A stretch of 64,000 nucleotides of DNA, taken from assembly GCA_024867545.1 (NCBI GenBank), contig JANFNE010000060.1:62001-126000 (forward strand), in the 5' to 3' direction. The notes below the pieces were generated by a model, which was not told where the DNA came from, made no database searches, and worked only from the letters and a program-made list of their open reading frames with translations. Of this stretch, positions 1 through 10,279 are shown piece after piece; positions within the stretch are counted from its first letter, which is position 1; each line of letters starts with the position of its first letter. The position numbers and the translations under genes were made by a program. The DNA is from Phytopythium helicoides. Taxonomy: Eukaryota > Oomycota > Peronosporomycetes > Pythiales > Pythiaceae.

Positions 1-524
1 TCACGAATGCGTCGATTCTTGGATTCCACTTGCGCCAGCAAAGACACTGGTGTGACTGCAAAGCGAGTAGACTGATCTGGCCACAATGCATCTACGGACG
101 GTTGGTCGTCCTCCTCGTCATCTTGGTTTGGGATTGACAATAGCTGTTTCTTCTGGCCCGACAGCTTGTTGCTCCTGGCTCGCGCTCTCAATTCCTCAAG
201 CTCTCGCGCCTGCTCCATGACGATCACCTGCAGTCGCATCACCTTCTCGTCCTCGTTCACTCGGGACTTGCACTCATTGGTCTCAATGATGTGTTCGCGA
301 CCCCGACTCGGTCGATCGTCGCTCAGCAGCGTCTGGTTGGTTCTCGCAAGCCGCTCCACGTGCGCCACCAGCTCCATACAGCGCTCGAAGTCATGCCTCG
401 CGCGCTCTTCACTCGTCCTCTCGATTCTCTGCAGCTCACTCTTCAGCTTCGTGCACTCCGCGCAAGTTCCAGTCGTCCATGAAGTCGCCTTCATCGCTCT
501 CTTGAGGCGACGATATGTAGCCAT
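1..524 (-). CDS. coiled-coil protein, N-terminal part (runs off left edge)
   Basis: An open reading frame of 174 codons starts at the ATG ending at 524 and continues past the window edge. An in-frame TGA lies a short way upstream, so this ATG is the first available. The product begins MATYRRLKRAMK and has a CxxC pair (CAEC, residues 21-24). From about residue 25 to 130 it is a charged, Leu/Glu/Arg-rich stretch typical of a coiled coil, and an acidic patch (DDEEDD) follows. No catalytic domain is visible in this part. It is divergent from the MAPK fusion gene, with about 325 bp between the starts. Heptad-like spacing and the lack of stops support coding; the function is unknown. Confidence 0.6.
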   Translation of the reverse strand, partial: MATYRRLKRAMKATSWTTGTCAECTKLKSELQRIERTSEERARHDFERCMELVAHVERLARTNQTLLSDDRPSRGREHIIETNECKSRVNEDEKVMRLQVIVMEQARELEELRARARSNKLSGQKKQLLSIPNQDDEEDDQPSVDALWPDQSTRFAVTPVSLLAQVESKNRRIR

Positions 525-849
525 CCGCTCGTACAGTAACGGCTCCCATGTTGAAGTGGATCATACTGGTATCGTAACTGATTTACCGGTATCGCCGGTG
601 GTGTCGGTGGCCTTTACACATCTGGCTTGAAGGCTCGGCCGCCAGCTCGTCGCGTCGACCGCCAAGCGCTGCTCGAAGGCCGCCCGCCGCGCCGCCCCCA
701 GGCCCCCGCCGCCGTCTTGGACTCGTCGAGCGCCTTCCTGACGTCTCCAGCTGCCGTCGCGTCCAAGTCCGGTGCGAAACGGCCGCCTATATCGGTCAGG
801 ACGAGGGCGGACGCTCACGCAACTTTTGCTGCGCTTGGGGACGACAGAG
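525..849. promoter_or_regulatory. divergent intergenic region, coiled-coil gene / MAPK fusion
   Basis: This 325-bp GC-rich spacer lies between two divergent starts and must hold both promoters. Open frames here continue without an ATG into the MAPK gene and are not supported as coding. I see no clear TATA box or oomycete initiator. Confidence 0.4.
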
Positions 850-3800
850 ATGGCGCCGTCTAGCGCCGCGGCCGCTGCGGCGATGCGCAGGAGGGAGAGC
901 AACCTGACGCTGGACGGAGAGGACGAGGCCCGCGTCGAGGTGGAGCCCGTGGCCGAGCGCTGGATGACGCGCGAGCTGTTCAAGACGCTGTGGGGCAACG
1001 CCACCATGCAGGTCAGCTCCAGCTGCTCCATCACCACGCGGCGGCGCCGCGCCTCGGCGATCAAGAGCGGGCCCTTGGAAGCAGTGCAGCCGCTCACGCG
1101 CTCGGCGGAGGACAACTCCACTGCGTTGAGCACGGACGGCGCCGAGACGCCGCCGGCGGCAGCGTCTGCCGGTTTTTCCAAGACCCCCAGCAAGAAGCAG
1201 CACTACTACGAGGCCCACGAGTTCCAGGAGATGCTGCTGAGCGCGCTAGGGGACGATATTGTCGCGTTCCCCGCAGAGGATATGGCAGGGGAGAGGCTCG
1301 TCGTGTTCGCGTACGCGAGCGTGTCGGACAACTACGGACTGCGCACGGTGCTCCTGCTGCGACTTGAGCAGCTCCACCGGTCCGAGCAGGTCGCCATCTC
1401 CATCAAGAACACGGACCCCATCGACCGCACGCGCATGAACGCCTTCCTGAGCATCATCCAGCAGCGCCTGCAGCCGGGAGAAGCGCCCAAGCGGCCGCAC
1501 GGCCGCATGGTCGATACGGATACACTCTTCCTCGACGAAAACAGCGACGACCAAGACTCGACAGACTCCGCCGTGACGCCCCCAGCTCGCAAGGCCACGG
1601 AACAGTCGACGCCTGCACAGACTGCGCGGGCACGCAGTATCTCGAGGTCAAACTCGGTCGTTCGAGGCCGGTCGCACACGATCCGGTACCGGACGGAGCG
1701 AAGCATTTCCTTCGAGGGGTACCTAAACAAGAAGAGCGACTTGCTGCCCAACTGGAAAGTGACGTACTGCGTGCTAGAAGAAGACACGCTCGCGTACTAC
1801 GAGTCTCGAGAAGACTTCATCTCCAACTCCAAGCTCATTGGCCGAGTGCACATTCAAGCGGTGCAGGATGACGACACGGGCAAGCCGAATGGGTTCCTCA
1901 TCATGACGGAAGGACATCACATCAATCACTTGAGCTCACGAACAGCGTTCGAAAAGGAGCAGTGGAAGCGAGCTATCACGGTACGTGTTGAAGAGCGCAT
2001 TTTGCAATGTGATGCGGTCGTAATCTAACTCCCTGCATCGCAGATCGCAATTTCAAGGACACCAGAGATGGCGCACCCGCACGTGGCATTTGCTTCACAG
2101 CCGCTCGACCCCCACAAGTTCTATCAACTCTTGGGTGCGCTTCTTCGGCAAGAAATCGATGATTTCCCGATGCTCTTCCGGAGTGTGCATCCCGACGTCG
2201 TTGTGACTTCCAACTTTCCCCCCATTGTGCCCTTTTGGGGTCAATACCGGCGTTATGACGGCGTATTGCTCTTCATCTCAACACTGCTGGAATCGGTCAT
2301 GGTCGAATCGTTCTCTATGACGGAGGTTATCCAGCTCGTTCGAGGGGATGCCGACTGCATCGATGGATTTGTGGACACAAACGACGCATCAACCCCAGTT
2401 CGGTCTCTCGGAGATCTGGTGTCCCACGAGTTGTCACCTAAAGGAAGCAACGCAAACATGCAGACTCCTGACAGTGCATTGACTCCGTCGGCGCAGTGGG
2501 AGCGGCGTCTTGTGGTGACAGGCAAGGAAACATACAACCTGGTTAATTTCGAGAACCGCCGTATTACCCAGCTCTTCGTGCACGAACTTTGGCTGGATCA
2601 CAAGGACCGCCTGGTGCGCTGGCACTTGAACGGCGACTCGGTGGCACTCTCGGTCGCTTTCGACGACGCCCCTCGTGGTGAAAACATCCGCTTGGTGTTG
2701 CCCGGAGAAACCTCTGCGATCTCCCATTCGATTCCTCGTGGTACTTTTTACGTGCAAGTGCTGCGTGCACAACAGCTCACACCAGCAGATGCTACCTCCA
2801 GTAGCGGGACCAGCAGCTCTGGAGGGTTGAAGAAGAGTCACTCGACTTCCAGTTCTGCGTCGGCGTCTGCGAAGAAACCATACTCGGTCTATGCTCGTTG
2901 TATTCTTGAAGAAGGTACACATTTCGAGCGCACACTAGAGGGTCTCGGCTCGAACGGTGACAAAATCCCTGATGAGCTTGCGCGCACAAATGGGCATCAA
3001 ATTGAAAAGAAGCGACCTTCAAAGGGGACTCGACTGTTCCGCGGACTGCGTCGTGCAGCTGGGATATCTGGGGAGCGCACTTTTGGGAAATATGGTGATC
3101 CGAGTGGGTGCGTTACTAGTACGTGCAGATGCGCAACATCCGAAGATGGACACGGAAACGGTGGACAGTCACTCAACCCGGAGTGGGCGAGCAATCTGCG
3201 TCTCGAATTTCCTGGGTGTGTGCGTGGTTTCACATACTTCCTAAAGGTGGAGGTTTTCCAGAGCCGCTTCATGTTACCAGATGAACTCCTCGGCGTTTGC
3301 AAAATCAACCTGACGCCACATTTGTCGCTCGTGAATGCGTCTGCTGATGCGAAGGCAAATGGAGCCCTTCCGCGGTGGCACAACTTGTGTGATCAGTACA
3401 ACGACTGCAAAGAGTCTTGGGCGCCGCCAACTGTCTTCCGAGGGCGGATCCAGTTGGGCATCATCTTTGCACCGACAATTTTGTCAGCTGACGGTCAAGT
3501 CGACCCGAAGGTACAGGGAATTCGCCGTCTAGCAAGCGACGGCTCGATCCTACCCAATCGGAGATCATCAGCCGATGAGACGCTGCTTCAAAACATGTCA
3601 AGCTATGATCTGCGGGAACTCTTACGGTCGGAGAAACTTGCTGAAGGACATCCAATTATCGTCTCAAGCACGAGAGCGGCCAATCTTTTCTCTCAGCCAA
3701 CTGGAAGGTGGTCCCTTCACGCTGGTTCAATTTCATCCGTCGTTTCCTCCGGAGATTTGACGTCCCAGGATTCAAGTGGCAGCATAGACGACGAGCTGCG

Positions 3801-5055
3801 ACGCCTGGCACGAGATAACCACATCTTCAAGGGCAAACGCACGCTATTTGATGTGCCGAAGAAGTATCAAATGATCAAGGCTGTTGGTGCAGGCACCTAT
3901 GGTGAAGTGATTGCTGCGAGCGATGTCGAATCAGGTTCGACTGTAGCAATCAAGAAAATCGCAAACGCCTTCCAAGATCTGCCCGACACGAGACGCATTC
4001 TCCGAGAGATGTGTTTGCTGCGTCAACTGAGCCATCCGAATCTGATCCAGCTGTACGACATTCCGCGTCCAGAGCGGTTGTCGTACTTGGAGGATATTTA
4101 CTTGGTCACAGACCTCATGGAGACGGACCTTCACCGAGTCATCCACTCGACCCAGACTCTGACGGACGAGCATGTCGCGCACTTTATGCGCCAAATGCTT
4201 CGCGGTCTAGCGTACTTGCACTCGGCCAATATTCTCCATCGAGATCTGAAGCCTTCGAACATTCTTGTCACGAGCACGTGCGACGTCAAGATCTGCGATC
4301 TTGGACTTGCGCGGTACGTGGATTACTCGAAGGCAACACGAAAGGAAGGTGCCGGTGGAGTTGAGGAGTTTGTGGAGTTGACCGAGTACGTTGTTACCCG
4401 CTGGTACCGTGCGCCTGAGATCTTGCTAGACGGCTGCCGCTACGACAAGGCATCGGATTTGTGGTCTGCTGGATGCATTCTGGCGGAGCTTCTGGGACGC
4501 AAGCCGCTATTTCCTGGCTCAAGCACTACAAATCAGCTCAACAAGATCTTCAATGTGCTCGGATCACCGGACACGCAGTACATCTCCCGCATTTACAAAC
4601 CGGCAGCTCAAAAGTGGATGCAGCGCCAGCGACGGCGTGCACGCATCGGTTTTTCCGAGCTGTATCCTAATGCAAACGAGCTTGCTCTCGACCTGTTAGA
4701 GAAGCTGTTGACATACGACCCTCACAAGCGCATCACCGCAGCCGAGGCGCTTCGCCACCCGTACTTGAAAGAGGCGTTCCGGTCGGTAATACCAGAGGGG
4801 ATTGACGCAGCCAGCAGCGAGACTGGAGCATACAGCGAGGCCGAAGAAAAGGAAGACGTGTTCATCGGAAAGATCGATGACTCGAATGAGCGCGTGCCAC
4901 TCGAGAAGCCCTCCATGCAGGCTGCAGTGTTTGAGCAGATGTGCTACTTCCACCCCGAGGCCCGCGAGTACGAGGATTGGTTGAAGGAGCATGACGAGAA
5001 ATTCTGCGTCGATCCAGCTACCGGGAAATTGGTGCCGATCAACAATGGTGCATGA
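850..5055 (+). CDS. PH / NTF2-like / C2 / MAP kinase fusion protein
   Basis: There are two exons, 850-1980 and 2044-5055, joined by a 63-bp phase-0 intron (GTACGT...CGCAG) that falls at the end of the PH domain; the product is about 1,380 aa. Domains in order: a PH domain (about 285-385, opening FEGYLNKKSDLLPNWK), an NTF2/SnoaL-like domain (about 395-580), a C2-like domain (about 610-805, split by a basic insert), and a MAPK catalytic domain (about 985-1286). The kinase has GAGTYGEV, VAIKK, HRDLKPSN and the activation-loop TEY motif before VTRWYRAPE, so it should be an active ERK-type kinase. The PH and C2 modules suggest lipid-directed membrane recruitment. The ATG at 850 (GAGATGGCG context) is the first in frame. 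It is convergent with mscL, the stops being 64 bp apart. Domain calls for MAPK and PH are firm; NTF2-like and C2 are by pattern. Confidence 0.9.
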
Positions 5056-5119
5056 AACTACACTGAAAGCAAAGTCGATGAGGAGCAGTATAAAACATGA
5101 TACTCGATGTGTGCGTTTG

Positions 5120-5907
5120 CTAGATGTCTGCGCCGCACTCCTTGCAGCGTGTAGCCGCCCCCTTGACAAACTCCTTGCAATACGGACACTGCTTCTTGAC
5201 GAGCACGTTGCGTTTGAAGAAGACTTCAAGCACTGTTAATTGGCGACAGAGGACGAGTTAGTCCGGTCCATCTCGATAAGCGCCTTTCGACCTCCAATCG
5301 CACCTTTCTTGACGGCGAAGAAGAGGAAGAGCGCGTTGATGAGGAAGTTGACGATGTTCTCGAAGAAGAGCCCATAATTGACGGTCACTGCGCCAGCGTC
5401 CCGTGCTGCCAGTCATCGACAACGTGTCAAGGGACAAATTCGCCTTGAAGCTCTGCGAAGAGTACTGAAACCGCACCTTGCTTCCAGGTCTCCCACGTTG
5501 TGCTTGAGCAGCCGGGTGTGGTGTTCGGACACCGCGCAATCAAAAAGTAGTTGGCAAGGCTTCGGTCTGTGTCCAGGTTCACCTCGTCAGTCTTCTTGCA
5601 TCCCCCATGCAACATCGGACCGCAACCCACCTGTAAAGAGGCTGATGACCGGCGAGAGGATGTCGAGCACGAACGAGTTGAGGATCGCTGAGAAGCTCGA
5701 GCCGAGGATGAGGCCGACCGCGAGGTCGATCATGTTGCCCTGCTGGATGAAGTCCTGGAAGTCGCCCAGCACGGAGCGCACACTGCCCTCGATTGGCGCC
5801 GTGTACGCCTGCAAGCTGTGCGCCGCGCGGCCGAGCAGCGTCGCGTCCTCCTGGTTGGACTCAGGCTCGGGCTCCTGGCGGTTCATCTTGATGCGGAACG
5901 AGGGCAT
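5120..5907 (-). CDS. mscL: large-conductance mechanosensitive channel MscL with C-terminal zinc ribbon
   Basis: There are four exons (5907-5631, 5566-5477, 5405-5304, 5232-5120) with introns of 64, 71 and 71 bp, all phase 1, giving 193 aa with no frame break. The first helix has the MscL signature (GNMIDLAVGLILGSSFSAI); the second transmembrane helix is NIVNFLINALFLFFAVKK. A periplasmic-loop-like segment with two Cys (RCPNTTPGCSS) lies between them. The C-terminus carries CPYC and CKEC pairs 10 residues apart, a small zinc ribbon. MscL forms a homopentameric pore opened by membrane tension and releases solutes on hypo-osmotic shock. MscL is mainly bacterial and archaeal, so an intron-bearing copy in a walled eukaryote suggests old lateral acquisition (inference). 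The start at 5907 (MPSFRIKMNRQ) is chosen; an open frame extends upstream to 6015 without support. Confidence 0.88.
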
Positions 5908-6530
5908 TGCTGCGTTGGAGAAGGTTTGGGAATGGCGGTGCTGATCGTGGAGGAAGGGCGGAGCAATGGCAGGTGGCCAGCCGATCGGAGACTGTGGTGG
6001 GGATGGAGCGCGCAATTGCGGGAGAAAGCGAACCCATTATCAGGTGGGTTGTCAAGTAGCAACTGGCGAGACAGGATATTTGTAGTACGTTGCTATATTA
6101 GAGTTGTTTTGAATTTTTTGGTGCAATTGGCGGCGTCGAGCAGCTGCAGCATACTGGACTGTAGTCATCCACCAGCTGGCGTCTCTTTCATTTTGGTCAG
6201 TGCGTTTTTGACATTTGGCGCGACGTGTCGCCATGGGTTTCTCCTACCGCCCAGGTCGATTATACTCCAGCTATACCCTCCCTTCGTATACCTCCTCTCC
6301 TCTCCGCAAGTCGCCACATACAACAATCTATCCTCCAGAGCCATGTCGCGTGCTGAAATCTATACCCAAAGATCCCGGACTTTACCCGAAAGCCTTCCGA
6401 GGAGGGCTCGACGACGCCATGAGGCTCACTCGCCATCGGGACGGGCCGCTGCCGCCGCCGCTCCCTGACGCCCCCAGAGCCCCCGCGAGGCCCCTCACGC
6501 GGCCCCCACGCGCCCCCAGCAGCCCTTTCG
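5908..6530. promoter_or_regulatory. divergent intergenic region, mscL / SulP transporter
   Basis: This 623-bp spacer lies between divergent starts. It is AT-richer around 6060-6200, where TTTCATTTTGG at about 6187-6197 resembles the oomycete initiator core (TCATTYY). That match is weak and unverified. No coding sequence is supported here. Confidence 0.35.
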
Positions 6531-9410
6531 ATGGCCTCGGCGCTGCTCGCGGACGCGCGGCGCCGCCTGGGCGCGCTGACGCGGCGGCGCGCGCTCTTCT
6601 TCCTCAAGCAGCACGTGCCGATCCTCGAGTGGCTGCCGGCCTACGACGTGCGCGAGGACCTGCCGTACGACGCGGTGGCCGGCGTGACGGTCGGGCTCAT
6701 GCTCGTGCCGCAGGAGATCTCGCTGTCCACCATGATGGGCGTGCCGCCCATCTACGGGCTCTACACGGCCGCGCTCGTGCCCATGGTCTACCCGCTCTTC
6801 GGCACCTCGCGCGTGCTCTCGGTCGCCAACGGCGCCGAGGTCAGCCTGCTCGTCGGCTCGGCCATCAAGAAGGTCGAGAGCGAGCAGGAGCGCGTCGCCA
6901 CGGGCATCCTGCTCTCCTTCCTCGCCGGCACGCTGCTGCTCGTCATGGGCGTGCTGCGCCTCGGCGTCATCGCCGACTTCTTCTCCAGGCCAGTCATGGG
7001 CGGATTCATCTCGGCCGGCGGCGTGCTCATCATGATCTCGCAGTGCGCCAACTGGTTCGGCGTCGTCGTCAAGGGCCATGACTTGCCGCTGCTCACCGTG
7101 CTAGAGCTCGCAGAGCAGGCAGGCAGCAACATGAACGCGCTCAGCTTCCTGCTAGGCTTCATCTCCATCATGATCCTCGTCGGCATGCGAGAGCTCAAGC
7201 GCCGTGTTGTGCTGCAGCTGGCGAGGCTAGAGGAGTTGCTGGAAGACGAGTTTGCCGTCGAAGCCGCGCGCCTCGCGTCCTCCGCCGCGTCCTCGAGCAG
7301 CGTCAACATGGACGACGAGGCCAGCGCTGAAGTGGACGGCGCAGATGCAAAGGCAAAGGAGAAGGCGACAAGCGGCAAGGCTACCAGCGTCTATGACGAC
7401 ATCGAGCTCGGAGATGCCGGAACTCCGCGCGCACCCACTCGCGGGCCGCCTCCCTTTTCGAGACGCAGCTTTCGTGGATGGGCAAATAACCCAGCTCCTA
7501 TGTTGTCGACCGGCACGCTCAAGCGAAGCGACTTTATCTTGTCGTCACCCTGGACAATGACAAACACAAGGCGACGCCAGGGCGGTGTTGGCAGCGGGAA
7601 CGTAAGGAATAGCGCGCAGACAGAGGATGTGGAGGCACGCAGCACACGGCATGCGGCGCGGATGATGGATGATCGCATCGGCTTGTCGTTGTCAGATGTG
7701 GATTACATTACTCGCGAGCGACCTCTGGACAACCCTATTGGCGTTGAGACGCCGTCACGGCGCGCATTTTCGCTGGCAATAGGCCCTCCACAACTCTCTC
7801 GTTCAACATCCGAGTCGTCCATTGGATCTACTCGATCGACACGCGCGCTTCTCTCAAGCAACTCGCTTCGAAGCGATGATATAGCAGGCGACAGCGAAAG
7901 TCGGCTGCCTCGTAGACGCCGTAACAGCTCTCAAGATCAGGAAGAAGCAGATGGATCTCGTCTGCGTCGAGGCGAAAATGACGAAATAGAAGAGAGTGCA
8001 GTCACCACACACAAGAAGAACCAAGAGACGAATGGTGATGACGGTGAAGAAAAGAGCGATCCAACCGAGGATGAAGATAACGCCAAGGATGGATACAAGG
8101 ATAGCGAGCTTGCGTCACCCGCCAAGTCAACATCTAGTATCTCTACTTGCACTTCTACAGCTCCTTTGACGGGACGAACTCTCGAGCATCTTGCATCAAC
8201 TTCCATGTCGATCCGCATTCTGCGCTCCAAAATCGCCGTGCTTATTGCGTTGAGGCTGGTGTGCGAGCTCGGTGCTTTCTTCGTGTGTCTCCTGGGTGGC
8301 ATCGTGGGTTATTTGGTCTCCGATGATGACAGCGACCGATCAAACGACGCATTGATGCTCACCGGCGATGTTCCTGGGGGATATCCTGACCCGATTCTGC
8401 CTTGGTATGGTTTGCTGAACAAACTTATCGAGGCTGATCGCTTGTACCACATCATCATCGACACGCTCTCGATCGCAATCATTTCATACATGGCGAGCGT
8501 GGCGATTGGAAAGCGTCTTGCTATCAAGGAGGGTTACCGGATTCGTCCAAACCAGGAGCTCATTGCGCTTGGTATGTCGAACCTTGTAGGGTCATTTTTC
8601 CAGGCGATGCCTTCGACTGGCGGACTTTCGCGCACTGCTGTCAACATGCAGAATGCGCGCACACAGCTGGCTTCGTTGATCACAGTGCTTGTTGTTGTGC
8701 TAGCCCTGTACACTGCGACTTCAGCACTCGCATACCTTCCGAAAACAAGCTTGTCGGCTATCATCATCGTCGCGGGCTACTCGTTGATCGAAATGAAGGA
8801 GGCAAAGTGGCTGTACCGCGTTAAACGAGATGAGTTTTGGGTCTGGCTAGCCTCATTCTCGCTCACATGCCTGCTGGGAGTGCTGCCTGGTCTGCTGTCT
8901 TCAATTTTCTGCTCGTTGATTGCGGTCATCTACAAAACAAGGCGCCCGACCGTCACAATGCTCGGTGAGATCCCCGACGTGAACGGTGGGCCGTCCCGTA
9001 TCGTGGACCTCGATTTGTTCCCCGACACTGCGCGTCCTCTGTCAGACATCATCGTGATCCGTGTGGAAGGTGCCCTGTACTTTGCCAACTGTGAGTACAT
9101 TGAGCGCGTCGTGGAGCGTGAAATCACCAAGAGACAAGAGATGGAAGATGTGCGCGTGCGAGGTGTGGCAATTGATGCCGGATCCATTATGGAATGGGAT
9201 TCGACTACGATCCAAATGATGAAGCATCTGCGAGATGACCTGGGCATGCGCGGAATCCAGCTTGCAATCGTGAACGCGCGTGACCGTCTGCAGAACCTTC
9301 TTGAGACGTCCGAGTTCCTGGAAGGCATCGTGCGCCAGGACGCACGCATTGGTTTCAACGAGGCCATCGCGACGATCCGTGCTCAGGTTGACGACGAAGA
9401 CACCGACTAA
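6531..9410 (+). CDS. SulP-family anion (sulfate-type) transporter with STAS domain
   Basis: A single uninterrupted frame encodes 959 aa. Residues about 30-225 hold the first SulP membrane half, with the family motif AGVTVGLMLVPQEISLS and the run GLYTAALVPMVYPLFGTSR. Residues about 235-555 are a long hydrophilic Ser/Asp/Glu/Arg-rich insert with no recognisable domain. The membrane domain then resumes (about 560-800) with GNLVGS-like and SxGLSRTAVN elements. A STAS domain follows (about 830-945; IVIRVEGALYFANCEYIE and GVAIDAGSIMEWDSTT). SulP proteins move sulfate, bicarbonate or related anions across membranes; the substrate cannot be told here. Family members are usually 550-750 aa, and the excess is the insert. 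ATG 6531 is the first ATG before the conserved region. Confidence 0.93.
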   Translation: MASALLADARRRLGALTRRRALFFLKQHVPILEWLPAYDVREDLPYDAVAGVTVGLMLVPQEISLSTMMGVPPIYGLYTAALVPMVYPLFGTSRVLSVANGAEVSLLVGSAIKKVESEQERVATGILLSFLAGTLLLVMGVLRLGVIADFFSRPVMGGFISAGGVLIMISQCANWFGVVVKGHDLPLLTVLELAEQAGSNMNALSFLLGFISIMILVGMRELKRRVVLQLARLEELLEDEFAVEAARLASSAASSSSVNMDDEASAEVDGADAKAKEKATSGKATSVYDDIELGDAGTPRAPTRGPPPFSRRSFRGWANNPAPMLSTGTLKRSDFILSSPWTMTNTRRRQGGVGSGNVRNSAQTEDVEARSTRHAARMMDDRIGLSLSDVDYITRERPLDNPIGVETPSRRAFSLAIGPPQLSRSTSESSIGSTRSTRALLSSNSLRSDDIAGDSESRLPRRRRNSSQDQEEADGSRLRRGENDEIEESAVTTHKKNQETNGDDGEEKSDPTEDEDNAKDGYKDSELASPAKSTSSISTCTSTAPLTGRTLEHLASTSMSIRILRSKIAVLIALRLVCELGAFFVCLLGGIVGYLVSDDDSDRSNDALMLTGDVPGGYPDPILPWYGLLNKLIEADRLYHIIIDTLSIAIISYMASVAIGKRLAIKEGYRIRPNQELIALGMSNLVGSFFQAMPSTGGLSRTAVNMQNARTQLASLITVLVVVLALYTATSALAYLPKTSLSAIIIVAGYSLIEMKEAKWLYRVKRDEFWVWLASFSLTCLLGVLPGLLSSIFCSLIAVIYKTRRPTVTMLGEIPDVNGGPSRIVDLDLFPDTARPLSDIIVIRVEGALYFANCEYIERVVEREITKRQEMEDVRVRGVAIDAGSIMEWDSTTIQMMKHLRDDLGMRGIQLAIVNARDRLQNLLETSEFLEGIVRQDARIGFNEAIATIRAQVDDEDTD

Positions 9411-10279
9411 GTGTTGTGAATGGCATGTGATGACGTGCTTCTACGTAGAATAAAACGACTGAACATTCTTGGGCGAACACGAAACAGTGAAAATAACACT
9501 CACTTGAAGCCAAACTGTATCAAAGCCCCACAAGATTTTTGAGCCAGGCGTCTGGCAATGACGGGTAACCCCTTAAAGGTGGCAGAAACTGCCAACGCTA
9601 GCGGAAGCTGCAACGGCATGTATGCCAAGAGAGTGCTTGAAGAGATGCGCGGACAAAGTGTAACATGCACACATCACAGGCTACTCCAAGATGCAGAGAG
9701 GTGGAGCCTAAAGCTCTCACGCAACAATGCAGAAACAGATCCAGTGCTAATGAATCTGTGATATCCACATTCCTCATCGTGGAGAGAGTCCTTCCAACAT
9801 GGTCCTCGGAGGACCGACAGCCATCCGAGTGGTCGCAGTCTGTTTCACATCGATATACAAGTTTCGTTGAGCAATGGCGACCCCGCAGCTGGCGTTTGTT
9901 GAAGGAACATTCATCGGCATTCCTTGAGAATCCATGCGACCTGGGGTGAGAGAAAATCGGTGGAGTGATAGCATTAGTTCAGCATTCAAATCAAGTTCAA
10001 GAAGTGGTTTTTCATGAATTCATCATACCATTTCATTGTGCAACCATAAAATCCGACACAATATCATTCGTCAAGTTTCGTATCCAGAGGATGCACCGAC
10101 AGGCTATCAGTTTCTCTCCGCCGATGAGTCGCTGCTGACCTCTCATGACGAATAGATTCCAACAACGGCAACGGTTGCCATCGCCACCACTACTTCCATT
10201 CACTTCGAAAGTTAACTCCAGGAACACAGCAGCTATAAAGTCCTGATCCACGACTCCATCGTCTCCCCAACGCACAAGA
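9411..10279. other. intergenic, SulP to first loop-insert kinase
   Basis: This 869 bp has no supported gene. Only short open frames occur and none resembles a known family. TTTCATTGTGCAACC at 10031-10045 resembles an oomycete initiator and lies about 235 bp before the kinase ATG. The segment just before the kinase start shares TAAAGTCCTG with the corresponding place before the third kinase copy. Confidence 0.4.
9449..9454 (+). terminator. candidate polyadenylation signal of the SulP gene
   Basis: AATAAA lies 39 bp after the SulP stop codon, a plausible position for 3'-end formation. Seen in sequence; use is inferred. Confidence 0.4.

Noticed and set aside
561..1193. Antisense open frames over the MAPK first exon
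   Set aside because: GC-rich shadow of the sense coding sequence; no family resemblance.
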